A DNA stretch of 64,000 nt. It comes from Labia minor (taxonomy: Eukaryota; Arthropoda; Insecta; Dermaptera; Spongiphoridae). The stretch is from NCBI GenBank assembly GCA_963082975.1, contig OY720347.1, forward strand, positions 49,290,655-49,354,654, read 5' to 3'. The notes below the pieces were generated by a model, which ran no database searches, was not told the DNA's origin, and saw only the letters and a list, made by a program, of their open reading frames with translations. Both the position numbers and the translations under genes were made by a program. Below are positions 24,563 to 35,415 of the stretch, in pieces; positions within the stretch are counted from its first letter, which is position 1; each line of letters opens with the position of its first letter.

Positions 24563-26135
24563 GTAATAATCCATATAATTCATATATTAAATCAGGTTAA
24601 AAGAATATTAATTTTTTATCTTATTATTATTGTTTTCCTTCTAAAAAACACTAATAATCTCCCTTTTGACAATTTATATCTGAATTTTATTTAAATAAGA
24701 AAGTTGAAATATTGTGTGTGTGTGTGTGTGTGTCCTTAATCATTAATGTGTCTGTTGACTTTTATAATAAATCGTCACGAAATATTTTAAAATTTTCAAA
24801 TTAATCAGAAGGAGAGGTATTAAAGATCTTTAAAAAATCCATGTTAGTAAAATGAAAATATTAAATTAAAGTATAGATATATTATTTTTTTATATTTTTA
24901 AATATATAAACAATTATTCTATAAAAAATTAAAAAGTTGCTTTTATTTATTCTAAATAAAAACAAAATTCACGAATGTGGAACAATGGAAAATGATCATG
25001 ACATATTCATTTTTGACCTAAAACAAAATTATGTTTACCCTTTAATATATAAATTTGTTTATAAATATATATATATCGAGAAAGCTATCATATTTACCTA
25101 TATCAATAAAATAACAAAACAAAAAATAAAATAAAATAAATATAGGAAATAGCCGCAGAGAAAATTCAATTATATTTAATTTCTCATGAATCCGAATAGA
25201 ATATTTTTGTCCTATTTTATTCCGGCTCTTAATATAGTATAATTTTATTATTATACCATAACATAGAACCAATTTTATTCTATTATTATAGTTTATTTTA
25301 TTATTTTTACATTATAATTTTTTATATTCTTTGTAATTTTTGTGATATACATATAAAATTGTACTTTTTATTTGATTATTTATTTTATCATAATTTAAAA
25401 TTTGCAATATAAACTAATAATTGTCATATAATTCACATTTACACTATCGTATAATAAATTATATCCCTGAATGAAATGTAAAACATTTTCATATTTTAAT
25501 AGATAATAAAAAAAAAACTAGGCCAATAAAACGAAGCTATAATATCAGCTCTTAGATTGGAAGTGGAGAAACGAACATTATATTGTCACTCACCTCTTCT
25601 TTACGAGTTGATGGCATTGACATCAAATGTGATACAACTCTTTTGTATAATAAGGAAAAATATTTGTTATTTCAGGCAGTTGTTGATATTATTCACATCA
25701 CGGTCCTTTTTGAAGATTCAATAGAATCACATTTATCTTCTTCAAGCGTTGAATTTAGAAATCTAAATGACAGCATTCTAAATAGATGAATGTACGCACA
25801 TTTAATTTTTTTTCCTGAATCCTGGCAATAATATGATGGTATAATATTTTAAATTAAATTAATTAAAAAAAAAACAAAGACAGAAATAAATAAAAATGAA
25901 ATTTTAATTTTATCTTAAGCTTTTTTTGTCATCGGAGTACAAACCTATTTAAGTCATCCTTCGTATTTATTAATATAGAAATTCACACATATATTATATA
26001 AGTACTTCTTTAATCCCATTAAACAAATTTTCAGCTGTTAAACGATTTATTAAGTTAAAATAATGAAACTTTTTATTTTCATTTCACAAAGTGAAATCCA
26101 AATATTATTATATATTTTTTAGAATAATTTATGGA
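24563..26135. other. A+T-rich DNA downstream of the exon pair
   Basis: It includes a (TG)n run at 24714-24733. The several 65-94-codon frames here are Ile/Lys/Asn/Tyr-rich, as expected by chance at this composition. It is probably intronic, because exon 2 ends with a donor. Confidence 0.5.
24714..24733. repeat. (TG)n microsatellite
   Basis: Ten TG units in the putative intron just after exon 2. Confidence 0.95.
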
Positions 26136-26662
26136 AATTATTCAATTAAAGCATTTTCGTGGATTTAGATAATACTTTACCAGTGGATTCCTTTGTCAAT
26201 TCCAAATAAACTTTTCTTATGAGATTTTTTCTGGCCTCTTATAGTTTACGAGATAAAAATTATTAAAATAAAGATTTTTTTTAAGTTTGACAGATTAGTT
26301 ATGAACGTCGAAATGTGCCATTTAGTAATGTTTTATTGACTAATTCACTAATTCACTAATTTTCGGTTTTTATAAGTTCGATTTGGATAATTATTTGATT
26401 TATTTTTTAATTCTCATAAATCATAAATCCAAACCGAACTTATAAAAACCGAAAATTAGTGCGCCCTCTGGTGGTCAATCGGATAATGCATGCTAGCTAA
26501 ATAGAATATCAATGGATTTATATGCAAATTTTAATAATTTTTATCTCGTAAACTAAAAGAGGGCCGACAAAATTTCATAAGAAAAGTTTATTTGGAATTG
26601 CAAAAGCAACCCACTGATAAAGTATTATCCAAATATGCGAAAATGCGTTTAATTGAATAATT
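26136..26662. mobile_element. Foldback element with long imperfect inverted repeats
   Basis: The outer left arm (AATTATTCAATTAAAGCATT onward to about 26290) is the inverted match of the right arm (about 26525 to 26662). Both contain TTTATCTCGTAAACT / AGTTTACGAGATAAA and CAAATAAACTTTTCTTATGA. Nested inside is a second, nearly perfect 33-bp inverted pair, CACTAATTTTCGGTTTTTAT...(26348-26380) against its complement (26430-26462), with a loop of about 50 bp. Between the inner hairpin and the right arm lies GCGCCCTCTGGTGGTCAATC, a motif type seen in other metazoan repeats. No protein frame. Target duplication not identified. Confidence 0.8.
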
Positions 26663-27845
26663 ACCTAATTATTAAATAATGAAATTGTTCAACTCATTAT
26701 GTTCTTATTATGTTCTTATATTCATTTAATCACACAAATACCAGCGCCTCTAGTTTCTCAATTATCACTTATTTTTAAACTCAACGTTCATTTTTAATAA
26801 TTTATAACATCTATCTACATATTTATGTGAAGTTAAGGATCTTGAGGCTCTTGGCTGCAGCAACATCATTCCTCCAAATATTTCTATCTTGAATTGCCTA
26901 TAACCAATTTATATTCTCTTCTAATTCCATCATGTCCTACTTAATATTGTCTGCTCATTGTGTAATTTATAATTGAATAGTGTTTATGTTAATCTTAATC
27001 AGTTAAATATTTTTACAATGAATTGAAAATATTGAAAAATGTAAAATTGCAAATTAGTCTTTAACTTAATTTAATTCTCCACACTCAGTTATTAATACTT
27101 TTAATACTTGGGTTCGTTAATCTCTGATCAACACAATTTTTTTCTTTATATGATAATTATTTGTTCCTTTCATAAATGCCATCTTATATCTACTTTGGGA
27201 CCAATAAATACATACTACTATACCGAGTTACGACTAAATTATAGCGCGTTTCTAACTATTTACCATATAAATAATTCAATAAATTATCAATTAATTAGAT
27301 AGATGAAAAAAAAATGTAATTACACCTTGAAGTCAAAGCAATTTTACGGATAGATTAAGTGCGAAGAAATATTTATTTTTAAAATAGTAGTAAGCAAGAA
27401 GTGGCACTTATAGAAAATTAAAATGAAATTATTTTCTAATTTAAATATTAATTTGGATATCTTCGATGATTGGTTTTTTATTCATTTAATATAATTATAA
27501 TATCATAATTTAATTGAATTATATTATATTTTATTAATTAAAATTCTCCTATATCATTATTTATTCTTATCTGACGGTGAATCTCGTTAGGTTTCTTACT
27601 TATTTTTTATTTAGATTTCGACTGGGAATAGATTAAATTTGGGTGTAGTTCATATTTATTAAAACCCCGTTATGTGGTTAACGCTCTTTTCCATATGCAA
27701 CTCTTATTGAAAATCTATCATTTTCAATTTTCAGCAACGAATTGACTCGTTGAATATTTATTTTCAATCAGTGAACTTTGCAGAAACTTTAGACCAATTC
27801 ACCAATCAACCTAACCATTTATTTGAAATGGCACTCTGTAAATAA
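26663..27845. other. A+T-rich DNA, nothing recognised
   Basis: No feature seen. Confidence 0.5.
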
Positions 27846-27861
27846 AACGAATCATCTCTAC

Positions 27862-27920
27862 CCTATTCGTCGTTTGGTCCTGATCCTCGTCGTCGGCGAC
27901 GTCATCCTCGCCCTCACTCC
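27862..27920 (-). CDS. Candidate acidic micro-exon, minus strand
   Basis: On the minus strand a 59-bp G+C-rich segment follows ...TATATATAG and precedes GTAGAG. After two leading bases it reads SEGEDDVADDEDQDQTTNR, then the donor at phase 0. Such an acidic run is hard to get by chance in A+T-rich DNA and resembles a disordered exon. The acceptor has a poor pyrimidine tract and the plus strand is also open in two frames here, so the strand is not settled. Adjacent exons are not identified. Confidence 0.3.
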
Positions 27921-28118
27921 CTATATATATTTGCCAATCGCTTTTTTAGCGAAGGGGATGTCAGGACACCGCCATTGCAAACAAACCCTGCCACGATGAT
28001 GTTTGCACAGACCTAAGGCTCTCTTGTTGGACCACTTGTGATGTTGGCGATGTACGACTTGTGCACACCCACCGACTAGGCCCTCTGCCCTATTTGTCCT
28101 TCTGATCAATGCACTCAG
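27921..28118. other. G+C-rich island, possible exon, strand unresolved
   Basis: On the plus strand an acceptor (GCTTTTTTAG, ending 27949) opens a 51-codon Cys-rich frame (CQDTAIANKPCHDDVC ... SCWTTC) that ends at TGA 28103. A good donor CAG|GTGTGT follows at 28119. On the minus strand a 62-codon His/Arg-rich frame (27921-28109) is open. Either could be an exon of a split gene, or the island may be regulatory. I do not recognise a domain in either translation. Confidence 0.3.
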
Positions 28119-28452
28119 GTGTGTCTTGTCTCTTTCAAACGACTTTTCAACTTTTCCTATAAGCCAATTACAATTTGATTATCCAATCTCAGGACTACTT
28201 TGAAAAGTGAAAAAATCAAATTATAGTTACCTTCACCAAAGCTAAAAATTAAAATCATTAATTCATTTAATCTTGGGGGTTAACATTAGGATTTGAAGCA
28301 ATACTGTGCGAAAAGGAAATTCATAGATCAAATTATAAAGAAAAGAAACTGAATTTTTCCATCTCGCCAGGTCTTCATTATGCTTGGTAGTAGAAGTCAA
28401 AATCCTCATAGATATCATTACATGCACCCCGTTCCATCATCATGGCCTGGAG
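28119..28452. other. A+T-rich DNA with a short mixed patch
   Basis: Nothing is recognised. The bases just before copy A3 (CATCATCATGGCCTGGAG) end in CTGGAG, which also terminates family A in reverse complement. Confidence 0.4.
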
Positions 28453-29754
28453 TTTCGCCAGAGATAGTATTGCGATCACGAAAATTTTCGATGTCGAGAT
28501 TTTGATGTTTATATACGTTTTGAGGGTCTCTGAGTCAAGTCACTAAGTTTGAGAAAAATGTCTGTCTCTGTGTGGGTGTGTATGTCTGTATGTAGACAAA
28601 ATTACGCAAAACCGGTTTGAGCTAGGATAATGAAATTTAAAATTCGTAGTTTTCTATCAACTTGTGAGAAATGTAGCTCATTCAAAAGAGTAACTATGGA
28701 ATGTAAATTTACCGATTTTTTCATTTACCGGTAATTCGGTAAATGAAAATTGAATTACCGGTTTACCGGTAAAATACCGGTAAAATATTTTCCTGAAATA
28801 GCAAAAAAAGATAATAAAAATGAAAGTAATTTTCAGAAAGTAAGGTTTCAACGGCTAATGTTAATTATTTTAACGTTAATATATGAAAAGTTCTATAGTT
28901 TAATTAAAATAAACATGTATAAATTAGTAAATAGTACTATTTATATAAAATATTAATTAATAATTACTTTAAAAAATTTCATATAAAATTCAAAAATATT
29001 TTAACATTTGACGTCACACGTGTATATGTGTTTGTGATAAAAATAATTTTTTGAGAGTATTGTTGATAACTTGATATATGTTATGTGTTATGTTATATGT
29101 TATGTAAAACGAATTGTAGCGAAAAAAGAAAAACAACAAATTTTTATTATAATTTTTGTAAGTATGTGTTTCTTCTCGTATTCAATTAAAATATTTTGAG
29201 TTGAACATTGATGAAAGAAGAAAATTGTACTACATGGGTTTTTTAGATGAGAAGAGTGCGAGGAGGTGAAAAATAGTCTTCGAGAAGACAAAGTGTGGAA
29301 ATTCGCATTTATGGGTAAATTACAAAAATTTACTTATCGATATTTACCGGTAAATTACAAAACTTTACCGGTAAATTTACCGGATGTTTTTTTGTAAATT
29401 TACCGGTAAACCGGTTTACATTCCCTAAGAGTAACATTACCTACCACGTTTTCATTTTTTTTCCTCTAACCTGACTTTAAAACAAACATATTTGTTTGGT
29501 AGTTTTTCGCATGACTTAAAATTGAATAAAACTGCTATATATAGAATTTCAGCTTGATTGATTCGCTGAAAGTACCGGAATTAATTTTTTAACAGCACGT
29601 GACGAAGTGCTATCAACAAAGAGCCAAAGTTTAATAAATATTATTTATTAATTTTAATTTATAATTTATAATTGATTAAATTTAATTTAAATATAATATA
29701 TGTGTTAATTAATCCAATTCAAATTTGCTATATAGTCGAGTGGAGACACCCCAG
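28453..29754 (+). mobile_element. Family A element, copy A3 (interrupted by a hAT element)
   Basis: It runs from TTTCGCCAGAGATAGTATTG through the GT-rich block and TTGAGCTAGGATAATGAAAT, is interrupted at 28695-29427, and resumes at ACATTACCTACCACGTTTTC. It ends TATAGTCGAGTGGAGACACCCCAG. The outer 5' inverted repeat is altered (only TCGCCAGAGATAG remains) and the 3' end has a C/T change in the hairpin arm. It is a non-coding, decayed copy. Confidence 0.8.
28695..29427. mobile_element. 733-bp hAT-type non-autonomous element nested in A3
   Basis: The ends are TATGGAATGTAAA and TTTACATTCCCTA, i.e. inverted repeats TA(T/G)GGAATGTAAA. The 8-bp sequence AGAGTAAC is perfectly duplicated at 28687-28694 and 29428-29435. 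An 8-bp duplication and a TAGGG-like terminus are hAT hallmarks. Both sub-terminal regions are packed with TTACCGGTAAA motifs, which could serve as transposase-binding repeats. No transposase is encoded. Removing the element and one 8-mer restores family A continuity. Confidence 0.85.
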
Positions 29755-31063
29755 ATTTTTACTTTAAAATATTATGGAATCCTCTGTTTAAGTCTCCAAT
29801 TTACAAAACTTATTTTTATTTTTATATTACTTCATAATAGTAAATATTTAAGATTAAAAGTTTTACGATATTGTAATAAACAGGATTTTTAATAATTACG
29901 ACTTTGCGTTAGCATTAATATTTCTTTTAGCTGTTTTTTCTTTTTTATTATATACTTGAATGGAAACTTTTTTTTTATTTTAATCAATTCTTCCCCAAAA
30001 GAATCTTTCTTTTCAATTGTTATACTTAAATTTTTTTTCTTTAAATTGACTCTTTATTCATCATTTTCAATAAATTCAAATCAATACATAAAATAAAACT
30101 CTGAAGTCAAAAGAGGAGATAAACTGGGATGGAAGTATTATTATCTTTTTACAATACCTAGACTACAAGGGATGTTTATAAAAGGGTTCTCGGATTTGTT
30201 GATGGTTAAAGGGCATATCCTTCAGCAGACAGTCGCGGAGGGTCTTTCCTTTTATTACAAAAAGGGTTTGCCTCCCTCCTTTCCATTTCTCTGGAATCCA
30301 ATCGTGTTAAAAAAAACATCCAATTAGATTTTAGTAAAGTTTTACAAAATAAAAATGAATAAAAAAAAAACAATAAGTTTTTTTTCTTATTTGAGATTTA
30401 CATGAAATTAATAAAACCCTTTCATCATAAAATATATATTTTCTAACTTTTTATTCAATTAGAAAAAAATTGTTTTCCTCTCACCAGGGCTAGCGGAAGG
30501 GTTTTGTCACTTTACATTATCGTTTCCTTTTCCTTTCCCCTTCTCTTTTGACTCTATATAAGATTAATCAAGCAAGTTTTAATATTACTAATTTCCATTT
30601 AATCATTCATATTATTATAAAGTTTTGGCGAGAGTAATGCTCTCAACAGAATAATTACTAAGCTTAATAGAATTTCTAATGATCTTCAAATTGGGCAATT
30701 CAAATTTCAAACATGAAAGCACTTTGGATTAAATATAATAAAAATGAACATGAATCAAAAATTGTCACTAAAAGACCCCTATATGTTTTATATGTATATA
30801 TTCTGATAAACTTCAGGATAATTAATCATGTCAAATACCCCCATGGTGCTGAAAAGGAATCTCTCAATTCATCTTATTTTTTATCTAAACGAATAGAGTG
30901 GTTTAGGTCTCTATTTCTGCAATTAAACTGTTTAACGACACTCGAAGATATAAAATTCTTACAATTGTTCCCAGCACTCTACCATTTCATCTAGTCTACA
31001 CATACACACGGAATTAATTTGTTTGTACGATGGTGAAGTTTCTGGCCAATAAAGTTTGGATGA
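29755..31063. other. A+T-rich DNA; unrecognised frame at 30713-30994
   Basis: A plus-strand 93-codon frame starting MKALWIKYNKNEHES ends at 30994. It lies just before the island at 31064 but has A+T-rich codons, no splice signal and no recognised similarity. A mixed patch at 30180-30300 contains no frame. Confidence 0.35.
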
Positions 31064-31306
31064 GCGCCTATAACCCTTGCATTGAACAGTGAAAGGGGTT
31101 GCACCCCCAATGCTGGAGTTACGGACGCACCGGAAGTCAGCCAGGGTACACAACAAATCTCATTTCCGGACGTTAGCAACTCGATACTGAAGACCCATAT
31201 CAGGTTGCTTCTAATCTCTGACTTGGAAAGTGCCCTTTGCAAAAGGAGCCAAGAGATGGAAGGAACTATCTCTCTTGAAATACTCGAGATCATTCAAAAC
31301 CACTGA
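31064..31306 (+). CDS. Candidate 3'-terminal exon of an unidentified gene
   Basis: The frame is open on the plus strand from 31064 to TGA at 31304-31306, with an AACAG acceptor-like site at 31089. The peptide contains GCTPNAGVTDAPEVSQGTQQ, then SFPDVSNSILKTHIRLLLI and ends LEIIQNH. Composition is protein-like and G+C is raised. However, the minus strand is open for 100 codons over the same bases (30991-31293) and the acceptor has only a weak pyrimidine tract. Family unknown. A decayed mobile-element ORF is an alternative. Confidence 0.3.
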   Translation, partial: APITLALNSERGCTPNAGVTDAPEVSQGTQQISFPDVSNSILKTHIRLLLISDLESALCKRSQEMEGTISLEILEIIQNH

Positions 31307-33064
31307 GAAGAATTTTAAACTTCCCCAAACTCTATAATATACGAAAGTTTCAAGAATTTAAAATTCATTTTGATTTCATAAATTTTAAAAATAACAGATG
31401 AATAACATTTAATTTGGTAGATAAATATGTTAGTTAACTCAAAAAAAGATTTAAGTAATTATTTTGGTTAATTATATTTGATATATAATATTTTATTCGT
31501 TTTTAAGTATCCAATTTTTCCAATTTTTATCTATTGATTTTCATTGATACATTAATGATTCATTTATCTTATTATCATTTTTGAAATTACAAATAAAAAT
31601 CGTAATTTTTTGGAATTGATTTTGTTTTGAATTAACTATTACATGTTTCTATAGAAATATATATAAGTGCACTTAATTATGAAAGTGCTCTAAGTCATAT
31701 ATTTCTTGTTTCGAAATATTTAATGATTTGCATTTGAATAAATTAAAAAAATATTTTGATATTATGCCGCATTTTAAGATATAATTTTCTTAGTTTTGAT
31801 TAATGGAAATTTATTATGAATATGAAATTTTGTGTGAATATCAAATTAAAATGTTTTTAAAGCTTGAATTGACTTAGACCACTTTCATAATTATGGGCAC
31901 ATAATATTATATATATATATATATATATATTTATAAAAAGAAATAAAAATTATTGAATAAAATATAAAAACAAAATAAGAGTTGAGTTAAGTCCTTTAAG
32001 TCTCTTAATGCGTGCTTTATGTCCATATCAATAAATATTACCTCTAATCACATATCATTGGCCACTTCATTTAACACATGATCATTATAATAATATAAAC
32101 ACTAAATTAACTGACTATTTTTAAAAATTAAATCATTATTGAGATTAATTCATTTGATAACCAGTATAAATAAAATACTTTTAAGAAATTTTAATATAAT
32201 TTTGATATCACAAATCAATTTATTTTTATATTAAATATTTTAAAATCCTTTTAAAAGTTTATATAAGGTTTAAGTAAAAACAATTAAATATTATTTAGCA
32301 TAGCATCATATAGATTTGAAAGTATTCCATTGTTGAAAAACTGAAATCGCACTTTTTTCACTTCTACTATTTGTCCAGAGCTTATATCACACTTATTATT
32401 CCAAGTGGTAAGTGTCTTCTTACCCCTTGTGTTTTTGGTTTCTTTTTGACACCCTTGTCTCCTACGACTGACTTACCGTGTCAGGGTTGTTGCTGCACCC
32501 TTCGCTAATCGTCTTCATGCAGCTGTCAAAGAGGCATATGGGGAAAAAAAACCCTCCCCTTTAACGACTTCTGAAAGGATAGAAATTGATGACATTTGAT
32601 AGTTGATGCGGGTTTCATTAACCTTCCCCTTCTAATTTATATATCATCTTAATTTCTAACTACTCATTCAATGGTAACAATCATTTCTTATAATTAGCCA
32701 TTTTCTTCCTTAATTAATCACATACATTTCTTTCAGTCTGTTACAGTAAATGTACTTATATATAATATCAAAATTTTTGGCTTAAATTATTAAATTATTA
32801 GAAATTATGTATTTTTAATTATTAATTAATACAATTAATTATTTTTTGAAAATTTATATTTTTTAAATTATTAATAATTTATTAATGTAGATATCTATAT
32901 AATATTATTTGACTTGAATTTTTAACATCCTACTTAATCCCAAATTTTTTTGTTTTGTTAATAAAGAATAAAACATTTCATAACTCGAATTTAATTAAAG
33001 GATAGGCTCTGATTTTGAATTTATAATTTTTTTAAATTTATAATATATTTATTTTATTTATTTT
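31307..33064. other. A+T-rich DNA with one mixed patch
   Basis: It contains an (AT)n run at 31908-31931 and a G+C-richer patch at 32340-32600 (GGTAAGTGTCTTCTTACC, ACTTACCGTGTCAGG) with no usable frame. Nothing else seen. Confidence 0.45.
31908..31931. repeat. (AT)n microsatellite
   Basis: An uninterrupted AT run of about 12 units. Confidence 0.95.
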
Positions 33065-33453
33065 ATTGATTCCGTTTTTTCGCCTTTGACCATTTTGGTC
33101 TTCAGGCATAATTTAATTACATACATAATTTAACATATATACATATCTTGTACATAACAAAACAAAAAAAAAAATTACATAAATTGTAATGTACTTCATT
33201 TTTTATTTTCTTTCTTCCCCTTTTCTTCCATTTTGGTCAGCAACTCAACGACGAGGTCCTGCATTACTCCCGATGTTAATTTCTTCTCCAGACTCTCCCA
33301 GGCTTCCCTGTCTCTTCCCTCTTGATTATTTGAATTTATATTAATATATTGAATTAAATAAATCCCATTAGAAGACAATACACACCTTTGATGAGTGTCC
33401 GTTACAAAAAAACTTACATTATTGTCTGATATATTTTTCTTATCTTTTATCAT
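33065..33453 (-). mobile_element. Possible retroelement 3' end with ORF tail and GACCATTTTGGTC hairpin
   Basis: On the minus strand an 85-codon frame (33453 to 33196) ends ...REAWESLEKKLTSGVMQDL then KMEEKGKKENKK and stop. About 100 bp later comes CCTGAAGACCAAAATGGTCA with the perfect palindrome GACCAAAATGGTC (33088-33100), followed by an A-rich AATAAAATAAATAAAATAA tail. The 'CTGAAGA-hairpin-(C)GAAA' arrangement recurs near the ends of Penelope-like and some non-LTR elements, where it can derive from a hammerhead-type motif. A short A-tailed 3' UTR after a lysine-rich C-terminus fits a retroelement. The family is not recognised, and an ordinary terminal exon is an alternative. Confidence 0.4.
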
Positions 33454-33619
33454 TTTTCAAAAAAAATGAATGAAATAATAATTTGAAGAATAAGTATATA
33501 TTTATAGAATCAAATAAATTAAAAAAAAATATTTTTTTTTAATATCACTTGTTAAATATTACAATTCCTTCATTGTGATAATGGGCCATTGTTATGTTAG
33601 TTGATCCTTAAGCCATCCG

Positions 33620-33909
33620 ATGGCGGCAGCATCGAGACTTGCACCCCCATCATTGATCCTGCACCCCCTGAGCACAAGCAACGTGCGATCCTCCCCTCGA
33701 CACCCGACGGGGTTGAAGGGAGAAGTTGACAGCATGCTAGCCCACGGGTTTCAGTCTGGCAGCAGCTCTCGACCCAAACACACACCCCCAATTCGCGGTT
33801 TCCAACCCCATCCTTTTCGAGCTTGGAATCTATCCGGCCACGTGAACATCACCCCCAAACAACTACCCCTTCTGTCAACTTTCATCTCAACGTCGGCAGC
33901 TTGTTATGT
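33620..33909 (+). CDS. Candidate first coding exon, unidentified gene
   Basis: A 97-codon plus-strand frame starts with ATG in a good context (CATCCGATGGCGG), reading MAAASRLAPPSLILHPLSTS. It is Ser/Pro/His-rich throughout (for example SRPKHTPPIRGFQPHPFRAW). The island's G+C is far above background. Without splicing it stops at TAA 33911. A consensus donor GTAAGA begins at 33910, so the frame may instead be a first exon ending in phase 2. No domain is recognised. The opposite strand has a shorter Cys-rich frame (33597-33791), judged a shadow. Confidence 0.4.
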
Positions 33910-33913
33910 GTAA

Positions 33914-35116
33914 GATGCCAATTTGCATGCATCTTCTTTTCCTTGTTATGTCTAATAGAAATTTTTGTAAATTATTCACCCCCCATGAAAGACAATTTCT
34001 TTGAATTCCAACTGATTTCTTTCATATGACATTTATTGACTAATATAGATTCAATTATTTTTATATCTCTCTTCATTCTTGAATGTGGGCAATCTTTTAT
34101 AAAATATGACAGATATTTATTATGAATCGTAAAACCTTTTAATTTAAATACTTTTGATTGTTTTAAATTCTTTTATGATTATAATTTTAATGTGGTTATT
34201 TCAACCATTTAATTATAAAATAAATAATGTATTTCTTATATATTAAGCATTTAATAACAATAGTTTCTTTTGTTCAATATTTTGTCATTTAATATATATT
34301 TATATAAAAAATATACCTACATATACTATTTTTATTTAAAATCTTTGATTAATTTAAAATCATGATCTGTTATTTTTAATCCCATTGAATGTTTGATGTG
34401 TCTTCCATCCCTTCGATGTTTTATCAGCAAAATATAAAGACCCTTCCACAGGATTTATCCTGAACTAAGCTAAAAATTCTTTTTAAGAGATTATATGTCT
34501 TTTTCTAAAAAGCTATAAATAACTGAAGAAAAACGACTGAATTACACTACATTACATTACAATTAAATTGCACTATCAAAAGAATTAAACTCTAGATTAT
34601 ATAAGAACATGTACAAGTATCTTAATTAGTACCTTTAATTTATAAAATACATAATTTAAAAATATATTTATTATTTTATAAATAAATATTTCAAGATAAA
34701 TTAATAAAAAAATTTCTTTTAAATTTTAAAATAATTTTTGAATGATTTTTTTAATTTTATTTTGTCCAAATGATCTTATTTAATGCTGGAAATCCAATTA
34801 TTTGATAATTTGGTTTTTATTTTAAAATAAATATTTTATAATAATTATACTAATTACAAACGATCTTTTTATTTTTCATTGAGTAATTTTTGTTGAAATT
34901 TAAATTGAACTATATTTAAAACAATCTTTTGTTTTTATGTTATATATATTGAATTACATAAAAATGAGTATTAATAAAACAATAAATTTGAATTATACTT
35001 TTGATAATAGCTAAATTTCCTAATATCTAGCAATACTTCCAATTTGTGTTTTCTTCACTATATGGATTCGAATGGGAGAGCGAAATATAAATATTCTTAA
35101 GTAGGATAATCTAGTT
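33914..35116. other. A+T-rich DNA, nothing recognised
   Basis: No feature seen. Confidence 0.55.
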
Positions 35117-35415
35117 CAGGGCTTCTTAAACTTTTTTATATAGCGACCCCCTTCAAGCTTACGAAATTTTAAACGACCCCCTCCTCCATATAATGAAATA
35201 TATATTAACCGTAGATGTAGATGTAATATCGCACTATTTTACAATGTAAATAAAATAAGGATTAAAGAATACATACCCATTCATTTCACATATATATAAT
35301 TTAATAATTTTAAAATTTTATTTATAATGATTCAAAAGTATCAGATCTTTGCGACCCCCTTTCAGTAGTCTCGCGACCCCCAGGGGGGACGCGACCCACA
35401 GTTTAAGAACCCCTG
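35117..35415. mobile_element. hAT MITE, copy 1 (299 bp)
   Basis: It starts CAGGGCTTCTTAAACTTTTT and ends CAGTTTAAGAACCCCTG. The terminal inverted repeats and the inner CGCGACCCCC block are typical of hAT MITEs. The 8-bp target ATCTAGTT is perfectly duplicated at 35109-35116 and 35416-35423. It has the same length as the copy at 45614 and differs from it at only a few positions. Confidence 0.95.
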
